This document shows, one piece after another, positions 21,804 to 33,380 of a stretch of DNA of 64,000 nt. The stretch is from Lunularia cruciata (lineage: Eukaryota; Streptophyta; Marchantiopsida; Lunulariales; Lunulariaceae), in NCBI GenBank assembly GCA_948567375.1, contig OX419756.1, positions 2,175,001 to 2,239,000 of the forward strand, given 5' to 3'. The stretch's first letter is position 1; every line of letters begins with the position of its first letter. Position numbers and translations under genes: made by a program. The notes beneath the pieces were generated by a model. The model was not told where the DNA came from, did no database searches, and saw only the letters and a program-made list of their open reading frames with translations.

Positions 21804-23677
21804 TGTGACAACCCGACAAATATCACTTTTGCGGTAATCGGGTAAGTAAAGTTTGTTCCCGCAGAGATACAAGTCAAAAATGTCCAAATACAAAGTCAAA
21901 GTAACAATTTAGTTCTTCTTGGTTGCGTCTTTAATCTCTCAGGCAGAAACCACACCCAAAAGAGAGTAACAAGCATTGACTCGCAGTCTTGTCACAAATT
22001 AACACTTCTTAATCACAACTCCATCAAATCTTTCCAAACAATCTTGATTGTGATGATTTAGGCTCTCTTGAAAACGGCACTTCACTGCAAAACGACTTCG
22101 CCTCAGAATTGTGTTCCACCCCTTCACTGAAGGCACAACTTCCTCGATTGAAATTGCTTCACATCAACCTCGCACTACACTCACAAATGCAAAATACTAC
22201 CAACACTACAATTCCTCTCAGATCTGTCAAAGCATTACTTCGATTGCACTTCACTAAGGATCAAACACACAAAATGAAGATCAAGGCTGTGGAATCCAAC
22301 ATCCAACAAGCACACTGACTTGCACTTCAAAATTCTTCACACACTCACAAACATAGACACAAAGTTGATACTCGGAATCAAGCTCAAGCGACAAGCACTA
22401 CTTCATAGCACTTCGCTTTATCTATTCTCAGAAATAATGAGCACTGAACAACAATTTTTTGCGAATGCCACTTTTAAATAGTGAACAAATTGACAGTTCA
22501 AACAACTATACCGTTCTACAACAACTATTCTAACCTGCAGATCCAAAATGACAATGCACCTCTTCATATCTGTCTCTTCAAATCTCAAATCAGTTACTAA
22601 TCTGATCCAATGTCTACTTCATCCTCGGTTTTCAAACCCGATCCCGAAGTAACTTTACTTCCTAATATTCTGTCCTCGAGTTTCACATCTTCTACTTCTT
22701 CTACCAGATCCAACAATTCTCTTTCCTGATCTAAAATTCCACTAGTGGGTAATCTATGTAACTCCTTATCTCCCGACCCACTCTTCTCTAATGTATCAAA
22801 TAACAGATCCGATGACACCTGCACTCCTGTCTCTCTTACTTCGGGTTTAACTACTATCAATTCTTTTACTAATTCTACTGTGTCATCATCAAGAATTGTA
22901 ATTGAAAGCATGAATACATTATCTACACTTTCAATTTGTAACTCACTTTCCCCTAATCACTCATATTATTGACCCAAAGACACTTACTGTGTGATCTTGC
23001 ACTTTGGGTTTATTCACTACTGCTACTTCTCCTTCAATTTCTATCATATCTTCAATCAGAACTGAAATTGAAGTCATGGGTATCCTAACTATCTTCTTTC
23101 TCTACTCTAACTTCCTCTGATCCCTCTCGCAAAACTCCCAAAGTAACCTTCACTGTACTCCGAGGTCCGACTTCCTCGGATTTAGTCATCTTCATCTTGA
23201 GGCAAAGTCTTATGACCCGAAGTCATGTGAACCCAAAGTCCGAAGTACGAAGACACTTTGACCCGAAGTACATCTACTCTAGAAACTTCAAATGCTTGTA
23301 ACTTCTTATATAGACCTCTAAACTTTGCGATTTTGGTGGCAATGGAAAGCCCTGAACAAGATGCTTCCAACGAGATATAGCACGCTTGATTTGGACTTGT
23401 CGTCATTTAGATATAGCCCCCGCAAGAATCCTGACGTGCAACTTCTATTCCTCTTTCGGGTTTGCCCTCCTTAACGTCTGATCCGAGTTTTTCCCTCCTC
23501 TGACACAAAGTAAATTTCTTTGGGTTTGATCCAATCTGATTCCTTCTTCCTCTAACATGAAGTCAACTTCTTCGGGTCTGATCAAAACATAAGTTTCCCT
23601 TCATTTCTTCTCCATTTGGTTTCAGCAAGGCATTTCTTCTTCAAAACTCATCCAAAATGAAAAATGTGGGTACCACA
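21804..23677 (-). repeat. Solo LTR of family B with 5-bp target duplication
   Basis: The 1,874-base solo LTR is in minus orientation. It starts TGTGGTACCCACATTTTT and ends GTCGGGTTGTCACA. GATGT flanks it on both sides (21799-21803 and 23678-23682), the 5-base duplication expected of an LTR retrotransposon. It interrupts gypsy E upstream of RT. It is a shorter relative of the LTR at 7097-10496. A minus-strand frame at 22911-22597 (KSGSGDKELHRLPTSGI, RELLDLVEEVE) matches the C-terminal 100 residues of the LTR-internal frame there. A TATA-like TATTTAAAAGTGGCATTC is conserved near 22466-22483. Confidence 0.9.
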
Positions 23678-23682
23678 GATGT

Positions 23683-25637
23683 GGTCTAGTCATTGTATCC
23701 CATCATATGCATGCTGTAGAACCTCTCTAGGTAAGAGGTTTGTCCACCAAAGACAAAGATGATGGGCCCATGATCTTGCTCTAGTTGCATCTAACAATAT
23801 AGTAGGTCCTATCCAAGAATAGACTTGATGTGTACTCACAACCACTCTTGTGCAAGAATCACCTATCAAAGGAACGTTCTCCAAAAGGTAAATAGGAGAA
23901 ACGGACTGATGAACTTGGAGATGTTGTAGTATCATTAACATCTCTAAAAACACACCAAACCAAGGATCCTGAAGCCCAAACCTCAGCCAACACATGTATG
24001 TCCCTGACATGGCCATCCAGAAATCACCAAGTGAACATGCCCATGTTGCTCTAAATCATGCGCCCCCAGTAAGGAAATGTCTGTTGGTAAGGCGCTATGG
24101 TTACCTCTGACTGCTGATATTGGTAATAACTCCGGATACCCATAAGCCAAGTGTGCCACATGATGTAGAGAGACTCGCCAAGTAGTCTCATCTCTCTCCA
24201 CATACAAGTACGTCTATACTCCAAATCTGAGTGATCTCCTCTAGAACTAGAGTATCCTTTGCATGGGCATTCTCCTCCAACAAGTCACCAGGCCCAAATA
24301 ACTGCACCACTGAAAGCTAAAACTAAGGTTGTCATGGTCTCAAACTGTAATGAGCCAAGACTGCCACTATTGAAGCGTACTAGTAAGTGACATAGTTGTC
24401 CCTCACCAGACTACCAACTTGGTCTATAGGAGGTTGTCTCCTCCCAATAGTCAATATTGAAACCCATGGAATACAACACTACTCCCCCAACTAGCACATC
24501 GTATTACTCAACTATTGTTGCAATAGCCTGAGCTCTCATCATCAAGTTATTAGTTAGATGACCAGGTTGAACCTAGACAACAAACTCCCATGTGTGATAT
24601 ATTGTGTCAAACCACTACCTAGAGATGTCTGGATCTGAAATGGACACCTCTCCACATTGGTCTTTTATAACTCTAGACCAACTATTGCAACCTTCCCCAG
24701 CATACAAGGCTACGCACCAGAGTCTAATAAGACTCTCTATGGTGTATAGACCTTCCTTGAAGGTCCCACCAAGCGAAAAATCCTCCTTTAGTTATCCAAT
24801 AGGACAACACCAAGTGTGACTATGCTCTCTCAAAGGCTGGTCTACTTGGCAACTCCTCTAGTCTAGTCGTTGTTGCCTGCCATAAACCATTGGTTGAACG
24901 GATCCCATGCTCCTCAACCAAGTCAGCTCCACTACCAACCACCTTTGCTCTAGTAGTAGGAACCACATCATCCCTCCTCTCACAAAGCATAGTAGCCAAT
25001 CGGAACACTGGGGCTGGGTCAACTCCCAATGTAAACATATCACTAGTTGAGAACAAAGGGCACCACATAATCAGCTGAGCCGCCACCAACATTGTGCTAT
25101 ACTCAATCTATGTAGTAGCAGGTGGCTGACTAGTAGGTAGTCCATCATGCACTCCATCACCACCTACCACACCTACATTGGGACGTCTAGGAGCCATGGA
25201 TGTTGTCTACAATGCTTCAGATAGCATGAAAGACTAGGGAAGTCTGACCTGTCTCCCAACCTCTCTTCTCTGTAGGTCCAACTCCACTCATGCTCCTCTA
25301 GGCTCTAGAGCAAGGATTGCACTCCTACTCACTACTACAGATGCATCCACCTGAGCTGCTCCGCACATGAAGTCCAAAGCATCTCTATCACCAGCATATG
25401 AGGTGGAAGCCTCAACACCCGGATCTGATCTCCTCTAAGCAATAGCCATACTAGCCAATCTCTGCTCCAATTGCTCAATCCGAGTAGCCATAGCTATATC
25501 AGAAAAAGGGCAGGTATTGCACCTCTACTAGGCGTAGATCCTCTACCACCACCTCTACTACCTCGTCCTCCATGAACAAGAGAGCTCCTTTACTACCTGC
25601 CATAGCAACCCTACCACTCCGTAACTCCAAGTGTAGG
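23683..25637 (-). pseudogene. Gag C-terminus and unassigned region of gypsy E
   Basis: The minus-strand reading continues gag from the zinc knuckle interrupted by element F. The Cys at 31189 is followed, after the insertion, by FDLHLELRSGRVAM (25642-25600), a linker with GLU-rich runs, and RIEQLEQRLASMA near 25480. Lower down, open pieces 25092-24820 (LGVDPAPVFRLATMLCE) and 24207-23690 read as protein-like but match no domain I know. The protease may lie here or in 21120-21800. Confidence 0.5.
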
Positions 25638-25642
25638 TCAAA

Positions 25643-26054
25643 TGTAAAAGACCTAAACCAAGGAGAGAAACAGGAGAATGGAAATTCACATTGGGACACT
25701 TGAATGGGGGAAAACTTCAAATGCCTAGCATGAGCTTTGGCTTTGATATTTATAGGTAGCATACAAGGCTCTTGAGAAGCTTCTCAAGAAGCTTCTTCAA
25801 GCCGCTTTCTTAGAGTGCAAGCCAAGTTAACTATGAAGCTTCTCAAGAAGCTTCCTTCTGGAAGTCGCCTACTTGGCGTGCAAGCTAAGCTAGTTGGAAG
25901 CTTCTAGAAGCTACTTACTTGAGATGCAAGCTAAGCTAGCCGTGAAGCTTCCCAAGAAGCTTCCTAGATACTTCTGGAATATTCTAGGCTAATTTGTCCT
26001 ATGTGCTACTTTGTAAGCCTAACTAACTTTGTCGCTAAACTCCATATTGTTACA
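25643..26054 (-). repeat. 3' LTR of element F
   Basis: The LTR is 412 bases. In minus orientation it starts TGTAACAATATGGAG and ends CTTTTACA. It carries four GAA/TTC repeat units (25766-25965) against three in the 5' LTR, which accounts for most of the length difference. Confidence 0.92.
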
Positions 26055-28307
26055 TATTCCCCTGCCACTAGTTGGTGATGTCCTTGTTGCCAGTGAAGCT
26101 TCAAATTCCTGGATGGCTGTTTGTGCATTCTGGAGGTGAGAAAGAGGTTCCCATGTGGCATCATGAAGGGGATACCCTTTCCAAAGGACCTTTTACTCCG
26201 TATGTTGGCAACGGCCTTGTTAAATATGGCAACGTGCAAGGATACGATCAACTTTGTACTCCTCATGATCATTGATAGAGACAAGAAGAGGAGGAGGTTG
26301 GACTCAAGAGGAAAAGGAAGAGGGGTTAGGAACAAAGGGTTTCAACTTGGAAATATGAAATATAGGATGGATACGCATGTGACAAGGCAAGGCAAGTCGA
26401 TAAGCAACAGGAGAGACAATTTGGGTGATATCAAAGGGTCCTATCTAATAAGCAGCAAGTTTACAAACTTGGGTATCAAGTGGGAGAGGGAGGTTACTAG
26501 AGGATAGCATGACTTTATCACCAAATTCCAAGGTGAGATCACGACAATGGTGGTCCACATATTGTTTTTGGCAATTCTTAGCAACAAGGAGGTGAGACTT
26601 CGCTTGTTGGAGAGATTGGGATATAGTGGTCAAGAATGTGGAAGTATGAGGAACTTGAGATGGAGGGGGAGCAAGAAGAGGATCTAGAACAAGCGGGTCT
26701 TGGCCAAAATTGAGAAAGAAAGGAGAAAATCCGGTGCTTGCCTGTTTGGAATTGTTGTACATTCATCCCAATTGGTATGGTGGACATTGACAAAGGCACG
26801 CAACATATCTTCCAATTTATGATTTGCACATTTGGTTTGTCCATCAGTTTGAGGATGATAGGCCACAGAAAAACCAAGCTTGGTGCCGAGTATCTGGAAG
26901 AGTGCTTGCCAAAACTTCCCAATAAATTGAGGATCATGGTCAGAGATCAATACACGTGGCATCCCATGATGCTTGAAGACATTGTCAAAGTAGACTTGCG
27001 CTAAGGTTGGAGCATCCACGGTATCACAGGTTGGTGCTAAGTAGATTTGCTTACTAAGCTTACCCACAAACACCATGATTTCCGTGTGTCCTTGTTGTGT
27101 CTTTGGCAAGGATGTGATGAGATCCAAGCTCACATGCTCCTAATGAGCGGATGGAATGGCGAGTGGTTGAAGGAGTCCACTTGGGTTCTTTTTGCTAGCC
27201 TTGTTACATTGGCAGCTCTCACATGATCGGACAAATTCTCAAACATCGCGTGTCATGTTGGGCCACTGCCATTGACGTTGGAGGGTACCCAAGGTCTTTT
27301 CCACACCCATGTGACCAACGATGGGTAAATCATAGGCTTCTTGAAGGTCCACACGTCGAAGATCACCTTTAGCTGGAACATAGATCCGGTCGTCATGTAA
27401 TAAAAGGCCCTCCTTGATGGAGAAGGTGTTGTACTCTTTATTGCATGCTGACCATGTTTCAAGGCAACCATGTTCCATTTGGAAGAAGGGATCTTGGTGT
27501 AGAGCTGACTGAAACTTGTTTTGGACCTTGGAGTCAACTTACACCGTTGAAATTGCCACTATGATGAGAGGAAGAGACTTTAAATCAGGTCATCGTGATA
27601 AAGCATCAGGGATGACATGGAACCAACCTGGTTTGTACTCAAGTTTGATGTCATACAGTTAGAGTTGTTCCTCCCATCAATGATGTCGACTCTTCATGTG
27701 TTCCAAGTGTAAGGTCTGCAACAATGGTTTGCATGATGTACATCAATTTGCATGATCACTTGCTTCCCCAAGAGGTAATGCCTCTATACCTTGGTAGTAT
27801 ATACCATTGCAAGTTGTTCTTTATCTCAAGCCAATTAGTTTTGTTCAGTTGTATTGAGTCGGTGAGACACAAAGGCAATGGGATGGAGTCCATCTGAGAA
27901 TTTTTGTTGTAGCATGGCTCCAATTGCAAAGTTAGAAGCATCAAAATCAACCACACAAGGTAGTTGAGGATCATATGGTTGAAAAATGGGTCTTGAAGAC
28001 ACCATATGCTTTAACTTTTGGAATGCTTCTTCATGCTTGGTGGTCCACTGGAAACTCAAGTTCTTTCCCAAGAGGGTCAGTCAATGGTGCAGCCACATGA
28101 GCATAATAATGGATGAATTGTCAATAAAAATTGGCCAGTCCATTGAATGCCCATACTTCTATAGCATCCTTCAATGTAGGCCAATTAGTACTGGCCTTGA
28201 TTTTCTTCTTCCATCTTGATCCCCTCTGATGAGATCTTATGACCCAAGAAGGTAACCTCCTTATGCCAAAAGGCACACTTTGACTTCTTGTAGTAAAATT
28301 TCCATTG
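26055..28307 (-). pseudogene. RNase H, integrase and chromodomain of element F
   Basis: In minus order: the thumb and RNase H (28071-27835, VVDFDASNFAIGAMLQQKF), the H2C2 region (27478-27239, VGHMGVEKTLGTLQRQW) and the integrase core (27133-26684). The core has LDLITSLPKTQQGHT and SDHDPQFIGKF. The usual catalytic Glu is Lys (DGQTKCANHKLEDML), so strand transfer should be lost even without the stops. The C-terminal part (26510-26350, including MRIHPIFHISKLK-like wording) and the chromodomain (about 26275-26090) follow, with frameshifts. Confidence 0.83.
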
Positions 28308-28958
28308 TCATAGTTGTCTTAGGACTTCTCGCACATGATTTATGTGTTTTGCCTTTATCTTACTATAAATCAAGATATCATCCAAGAACATCACCATGGA
28401 TTGATCCAATAGTCCATTCAACACTTGATTCATCTGATCCATGAAGATTACTGGAGCATTAGTGAGTCCGAAAGGTAGAACTCTCCACTCAAAATGCCCA
28501 TACCTTGTATGAAAGGTAGTCTTTTGCACATCCTCTCTATCAATAGGAATTTGCCAATAGCCGCTACAAAGATCCAACTTGGAAAAGTAGCGTGCTCCAC
28601 TTAGTTGATCAAGCAAGTCATCGATTCGAGGCAAGGGATATGCATTCTTCACGGATTGCTTATTGAGCTCCTGATAATCAATACAAAAATGAAGTCCTCC
28701 ATCCTTCTTTGGAACAAATAGTATGGGTGCTCCCCAAGGAGAGGTACTATGTTGTATGAAGTCCTTCTCCAACAACTCTGTACGTGTTGTTCGCAACTCC
28801 TCCAACTCTTTTGGTGAGAGCCAATAGATCGGTCTACTCATTGGAGTACTCCCTGGCAATAACTTGATCTTGAAGGGCATACCTCGATTAGAGGGTAATC
28901 CCTTTGGCAGATCATCCAGAAACACATCTGCAAACTCTTGAACTATCTGATCAACCAT
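28308..28958 (-). CDS. Reverse transcriptase domain of element F, open
   Basis: This 216-codon open frame covers nearly the whole RT: PIYWLSPKELEELR, SPWGAPILFVPKKDG, CIDYQELNKQSVKNAYPLP, YFSKLDLCSGYWQI (first Asp), VLPFGLTNAPVIFMDQM and the catalytic FLDDILIYSK. The start Met is only the first in the open stretch. In the element this is part of a longer Pol polyprotein whose upstream and downstream parts have stops. It is the best preserved chromovirus coding segment in the window. Confidence 0.88.
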   Translation of the reverse strand: MVDQIVQEFADVFLDDLPKGLPSNRGMPFKIKLLPGSTPMSRPIYWLSPKELEELRTTRTELLEKDFIQHSTSPWGAPILFVPKKDGGLHFCIDYQELNKQSVKNAYPLPRIDDLLDQLSGARYFSKLDLCSGYWQIPIDREDVQKTTFHTRYGHFEWRVLPFGLTNAPVIFMDQMNQVLNGLLDQSMVMFLDDILIYSKIKAKHINHVREVLRQL

Positions 28959-29640
28959 TGCTTGATGAGGCTCTTGGCCCTCCTCAGATTATTCTTGTGC
29001 AATTAGCTTGATCCACATCGTGAATACAGACTTATCTTCCTCCAAAGCTTGCTCTATGGTTGCTTTACTAACCAAATTCCCTTCCAAGGACTCATCTCTC
29101 TTTCAAGCTTGCTCCATGATTGCCTTCTTGGCAAACTTCTCATCTTGGGACTCCACTCCTTCCAAGGTTTGCTCTATGGCTACCTTCTCAACAAACTTCC
29201 ATGCCAGACAACCTAATCTGAAATTCCTACCTTGGTGTTGTACTTGAATTTGGCATCGAGTCCAATCGAATTGAACCTTATGAAGTTCAAGCTTAGGTAG
29301 GTCCTAAATGATATCATAGTGTAGAGGTACCACAAACCTCATACACTCCAAATACTCCTTCCCAATCTTGTAGGTAACAGGATGCGAGGTGCGGAATGCA
29401 GAACCCTTTCCACCATCCGCCATCATCAAACTACTTCCAATCATTGGCTTGATAGGAATACCCAATTCCTTTGCTACTTGCATAGACATGCAATTCTTTG
29501 AACTTCTAGAATCAACCAAAATCCTACAACCCCAATTAGATATTGTACCTTGCAAGTGAAGCAAACTTGCATAGGTCAAGCCTTCAATCCTATTGGAACT
29601 AATCAAGCTCCTAGTATGCGGCTTGAAATCTCCTACTAGG
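28959..29640 (-). pseudogene. Protease region of element F
   Basis: The open piece 29606-29304 reads GCRILVDSRSSKNCMS, then AKELGIPIKP and GKEYLECMRFVVPLHYDII, a plant gypsy aspartic protease. The catalytic DSG/DTG is DSR here. The remainder down to RT holds an acidic linker broken by stops. Confidence 0.75.
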
Positions 29641-30796
29641 ATTCTTTGTTTCCTTGATCATTCAATTCCACAAACTCCATCTGGGCAACTTGTCAACGTC
29701 GCCTATTCCTAAGTGTACATTCAACAATGCAATGTCTAACTTGGTGACAATAAAAACAACCTCCATTTTGTTGTAATCTTTCTCTAATTGTTGCACCAAG
29801 TGGCCTCCGTTGGATAGCATCAATCTCCATTAGTGTTGGTTCTTCCACCCATGCGTATAGTATTGGGAAGCTTGGTGTAAGTCAAGTTTGAGACCAAGTT
29901 GTCGCAACCAAGAAATCAAAGCGCTTAGCCAATTGCATGGCTTCTTCTATGTTTCATGGTTCTTGCATGGTCACCTCCAATTTAGTTTGTGACTTCAATC
30001 CTTGCACAAATTGATCCAGAACTTCTCCTTCTTGTATTTGGAATTTGCATGATGATGTTTTGAAATTGTGTGATGTAGTCTCTTATTGAGCCAATCTGCT
30101 TCACCTCTGCCAATTTATCTTGTGCAGATTGGGTGGCATTTATAGTTTGAAATCAACCAAGTATTGTATCCTTGAATTCTGTCCATGTCAAGATTGGTGC
30201 AATAATCCTTCATTCAGCTCGCTCCACTCAAAATCACCACCAAAGTTTTGCTACACCATCCAATTGGCTAGAAGCCAAGAGAATCTATTTCCGTTCATCT
30301 TGAAGATTGGTGGCTTCGAAGTAACATTTCCAATCAAACACAAAATTTTCCACTATGCCCTTTTTTGCCTTCAAATACCTTGGTTTTTGGAAACTGAATA
30401 CGATCTTCTCTATCTCGGACTGGCGCTCTCTTTATATGTTCTCGTTGTTATTGGTCTCATTTTTGTTGGTCTCATTCACCCAACAATTGAGTAAGGTGGT
30501 CAATTTGTTGTTGCATTGCAAGGATAACGTTTGGTATTACCGCCATAGCTACTACTCTATCCTACTACTCTCAATTTATCTAATTGATTAACACATAGAT
30601 TCAACGTGTCCACCTTTCTCTATAAGTGACAATCGGAAGTATCAAGGGTTCCTCAGACACGATGATCATATGTAGAAAATCTTGCCCAAAGCGTGAGGTG
30701 ATGAATTATGTGAAGTGGTGCTTGGATAATATCTGGACATGAAAATCCTAATGGTTTGGCGGAAGTGGATTGGGTGGTCCATAAATTCCATCCATC
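29641..30796 (-). pseudogene. gag: Gag of element F with CCHC knuckle
   Basis: No long frame survives, but the minus strand at about 29719-29760 encodes CFYCHQVRHCIVEC, a C-x2-C-x4-H-x4-C knuckle. The segment upstream to the primer-binding site has gag-like wording in short frames. Several stops and frameshifts are present. Confidence 0.65.
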
Positions 30797-30804
30797 CCAT
30801 TCTT

Positions 30805-30816
30805 GCTCTGATGCCA
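30805..30816 (-). other. Primer-binding site of element F
   Basis: Directly after the 5' LTR the minus strand reads TTGGCATCAGAGC, one mismatch from TGGTATCAGAGC, the complement of the 3' end of plant initiator tRNA-Met. It fixes the 5' LTR boundary at 30818. Confidence 0.85.
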
Positions 30817-30817
30817 A

Positions 30818-31183
30818 TGTAAAAGACAACGACTAAGGAGAGAAATTGGAGAATGGAAACTCACATTGGGACACTTGAATGTGGGAAAACTCCGAATGCC
30901 TAGCATGAGCTTTGGCTTTGGTATTTATAGGTAGCATACAAGGCTCTTGAGAAGCTTCTCAAGAAGCTTCCTTCTAGAAGTTGTCTACTTGGCATGCAAG
31001 CTAAGCTAGTTGGAAGCTTCTAGAAGCTTCCTTCTAGAAGCCACTTACTTGAGGTGCAAGCTAAGCTAGTCAGGAAGCTTCCTAAGAAGCTTCCTACATA
31101 CTTCCAAAATATTCTAGGCTAATTTGTTTTATGTGCTACTTTGTAAGCCCGACTAACTTCATTGCTAACTCCATATTGTTACA
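30818..31183 (-). repeat. 5' LTR of element F
   Basis: The LTR is 366 bases, with the same TG and CA ends as the 3' LTR. TATA box at 30922-30929 (minus-strand TATAAATA). GAA/TTC repeat units at 30950-31100. Confidence 0.93.
30950..31100 (-). promoter_or_regulatory. Heat-shock-element array in 5' LTR of element F
   Basis: Three tandem units carry GAAnnTTC pentamers. The block 31013-31030 reads GAAGCTTCTAGAAGCTTC, identical to the best block in element C. Others lie at about 30951-30970, 31034-31041 and 31073-31092. The array is upstream of the TATA box in the element's own orientation, as expected of a promoter. Confidence 0.72.
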
Positions 31184-31188
31184 TCAAA

Positions 31189-32700
31189 GCACCGATCACT
31201 AGTGTGACCAACTCTGTGGCAATGCTCACACTATCTCTATGTTGGTTGTGATGCAACAGAGGTATCATGCCACTTCACTAAGTACACTCTCTCCTATAGT
31301 GAGGTCCACCATAAGTCCAACAAGCAACACTACCACTCATTGGCTGCTATTGACCCAAAAATGAAGGTAAAGGTCTAACTACAATAGGCCTTCTACTTGC
31401 TCCATAGGATTTGGGTTGTCCACCTTGTCCTCAAAAACCAACTAGGCGTGGTGCACTTTAGTGCACTCTAGAAGAAGTAATAATTGTGGATGAGGTCTCT
31501 CTACCAAATCCAGATGTCACTTCCCTCTCTTCTACCATGTTGAGCTCAATACGCTCAACCAAACCAAAGACCACTGCCAAAGTAGGCAAAGTAGCCTGTA
31601 ACAACGAAGCCTGTATTTGCTGCATCACAAACTCTACATTGCAACTCCCTATCCAATATCCCATACCAAAACTAGACTTCCTGGGCCTCAGTAACTCTCT
31701 AAGTGAAACTGATCAGCCACTTCATGCGAGTGTATGCCTCGCGTAGGCTCTCTCCAACCTTCTGCTGGAACTCCAGCAAGCTCCTCAACTTGTTAGTCCG
31801 CACTCCCTGGTAGTTCTGCCTCAAACAATGGAAGAACTCCACCATGGGGTTAAAGATCGGTACCACACCACCTCTTGTAGCGGTACCTCCACTCATAATA
31901 GCACTATCTCTAACTAGTGCACCTCCACTAGCTCCACCAACACTACTTGAGCTAGAACTCGTAGATACAACCGATCTTCTCTTGACCACCAAGCTTGAAG
32001 TGATAGAGACATAGTTTAGAGACCAATATTTTCTCCATAACTCAATGTCCTCTAAGTGAGCTCTCCTGAACTCATGGTAATCGTCCATTGGCAGATCCTC
32101 CAAATGCTGAAACAACCACTTCCATGCCATGAAAGGTGTAAACAAAGTTGGGTTCTGCATCTATTGCAAATCACACCAACTATCAAACTCCTAGATGAAG
32201 TCATCCAACTCAATATACCCATTGTACCAGAGTAATGCTTAGGGGTTTTAAAGGCCCCATAAATCTTGTCCATGTCCCACAACAATGGTGCAAATATGAT
32301 AAGTGCACTCTCAACTGGATCAACTCTTGTGTCAAACTCCAACTTAGAGTCAATCTCCTCCCTCACTGGGACCTGAGATACAAGCTGATATCAAGCACCA
32401 CTTCGAGTAAACCCACTATGTATTGCAGGGTTATCTCCTCTAGAATCCCCAAAGAACTCCGTCATGACAAAGAAACTACAACCGCAAACTACAACATCAA
32501 GTACTCCACCAAGTGCCAACACTAGCCAAGCACCACCAAGTGCCAACACCAACCTAGCACCACAAAGTGCCAAAACTAACAAAACACTATCCACTAATGT
32601 AACTCTAACTAAGACAACTACACTAGGGGCAAGGGCAACTTGTAACCTACCATCACAACACATATTCTCAAGATCTACAGGTCATCACTTCTTGCCTCAC
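31189..32700 (-). pseudogene. gag: Gag of gypsy E, N-terminal and knuckle part
   Basis: In minus order: 32663-32391 and 32366-32052 share one frame (LVLALGGAWLVLALGG repeats, then EEIDSKLEFDTRVDPVE). 32160-31699, in another frame, is a clear gag core (MAWKWLFQHLEDLPMDDYHEFRR, FQQKVGESLREAYTRMK). The knuckle CEHCHRVGHTSDRC is encoded at 31230-31189, its last Cys abutting the target duplication of element F. The N-terminal repeats come from a 24-27-base tandem (about 32505-32580). Confidence 0.78.
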
Positions 32701-33380
32701 CGGAAAAAAAAAAGATAGTCTGATTGGTCATCACTCCAGCCTCATTACCGAGAGCACACCAAAGCACCAATGCTCAAAATTCAAGGCACGTCACACAAAC
32801 AAGGTGCACACACAAGAAATAGAGAATGGAGAGGGTCCAATCACAAGAATGTTAAATGAAAACAGTACATCTCATAAATCAACACAAGACTAACTCTGCC
32901 ACCATTTGGCATTTGACATAATTGGAGTACCTATCTACTTCCTAAGCTATGAGAATCACCAAGAATCGGATCAATGTTCTTCTCGCCAAAATTGGACATG
33001 ACTCCTTCACAAAATCTGATGTAAAATCTGACATAAATCCTTAAAACTAGCTGATTGCTAAATCCTTTGCTAACTCTTCACTTGAGCCAAATTGGAAAAT
33101 TGGTTTGTCCAATCTTTAATTTGCAAGGATATGCTTCCAACTCCACTTTCAATTTCAATTTTTAAGTTCAACTCACAACAAATTGGTCCTGAGCTCAAAA
33201 TCATAATTTCCACTTGAAAATTGCTTCTCCTTGGCTCCAAATTTTGCTAGCACTTCCGCACACACTCTCTCTTAGGGAAATCTGAACTACTTGATTGGGA
33301 CACCATGATCCATCAAGCTTGGAAATACCACCAACACTCATAGTTACTGCACCCAATTTCTCCCTTACTCACTTCTTTGA

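Larger units (their letters stand above)
25643..31183 (-). mobile_element. Complete chromovirus F (Ty3/gypsy) with TCAAA target duplication
   Basis: A 5,541-base element in minus orientation with both LTRs (5' LTR 30818-31183, 3' LTR 25643-26054) and a primer-binding site complementary to initiator tRNA-Met. It has gag, protease, RT, RNase H, integrase and chromodomain in order. TCAAA lies on both flanks (25638-25642 and 31184-31188). It sits inside the gag of gypsy E, directly after the last Cys codon of the zinc knuckle. RT is uninterrupted over 216 codons, but gag and integrase are broken, so the copy is probably dead. Confidence 0.93.

Noticed and set aside
32505-32580. Tandem 24-27-base units considered as a CRISPR-like or satellite array
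   Set aside because: They are imperfect, contiguous without spacers and lie in the gag N-terminus of element E. The genome is eukaryotic.
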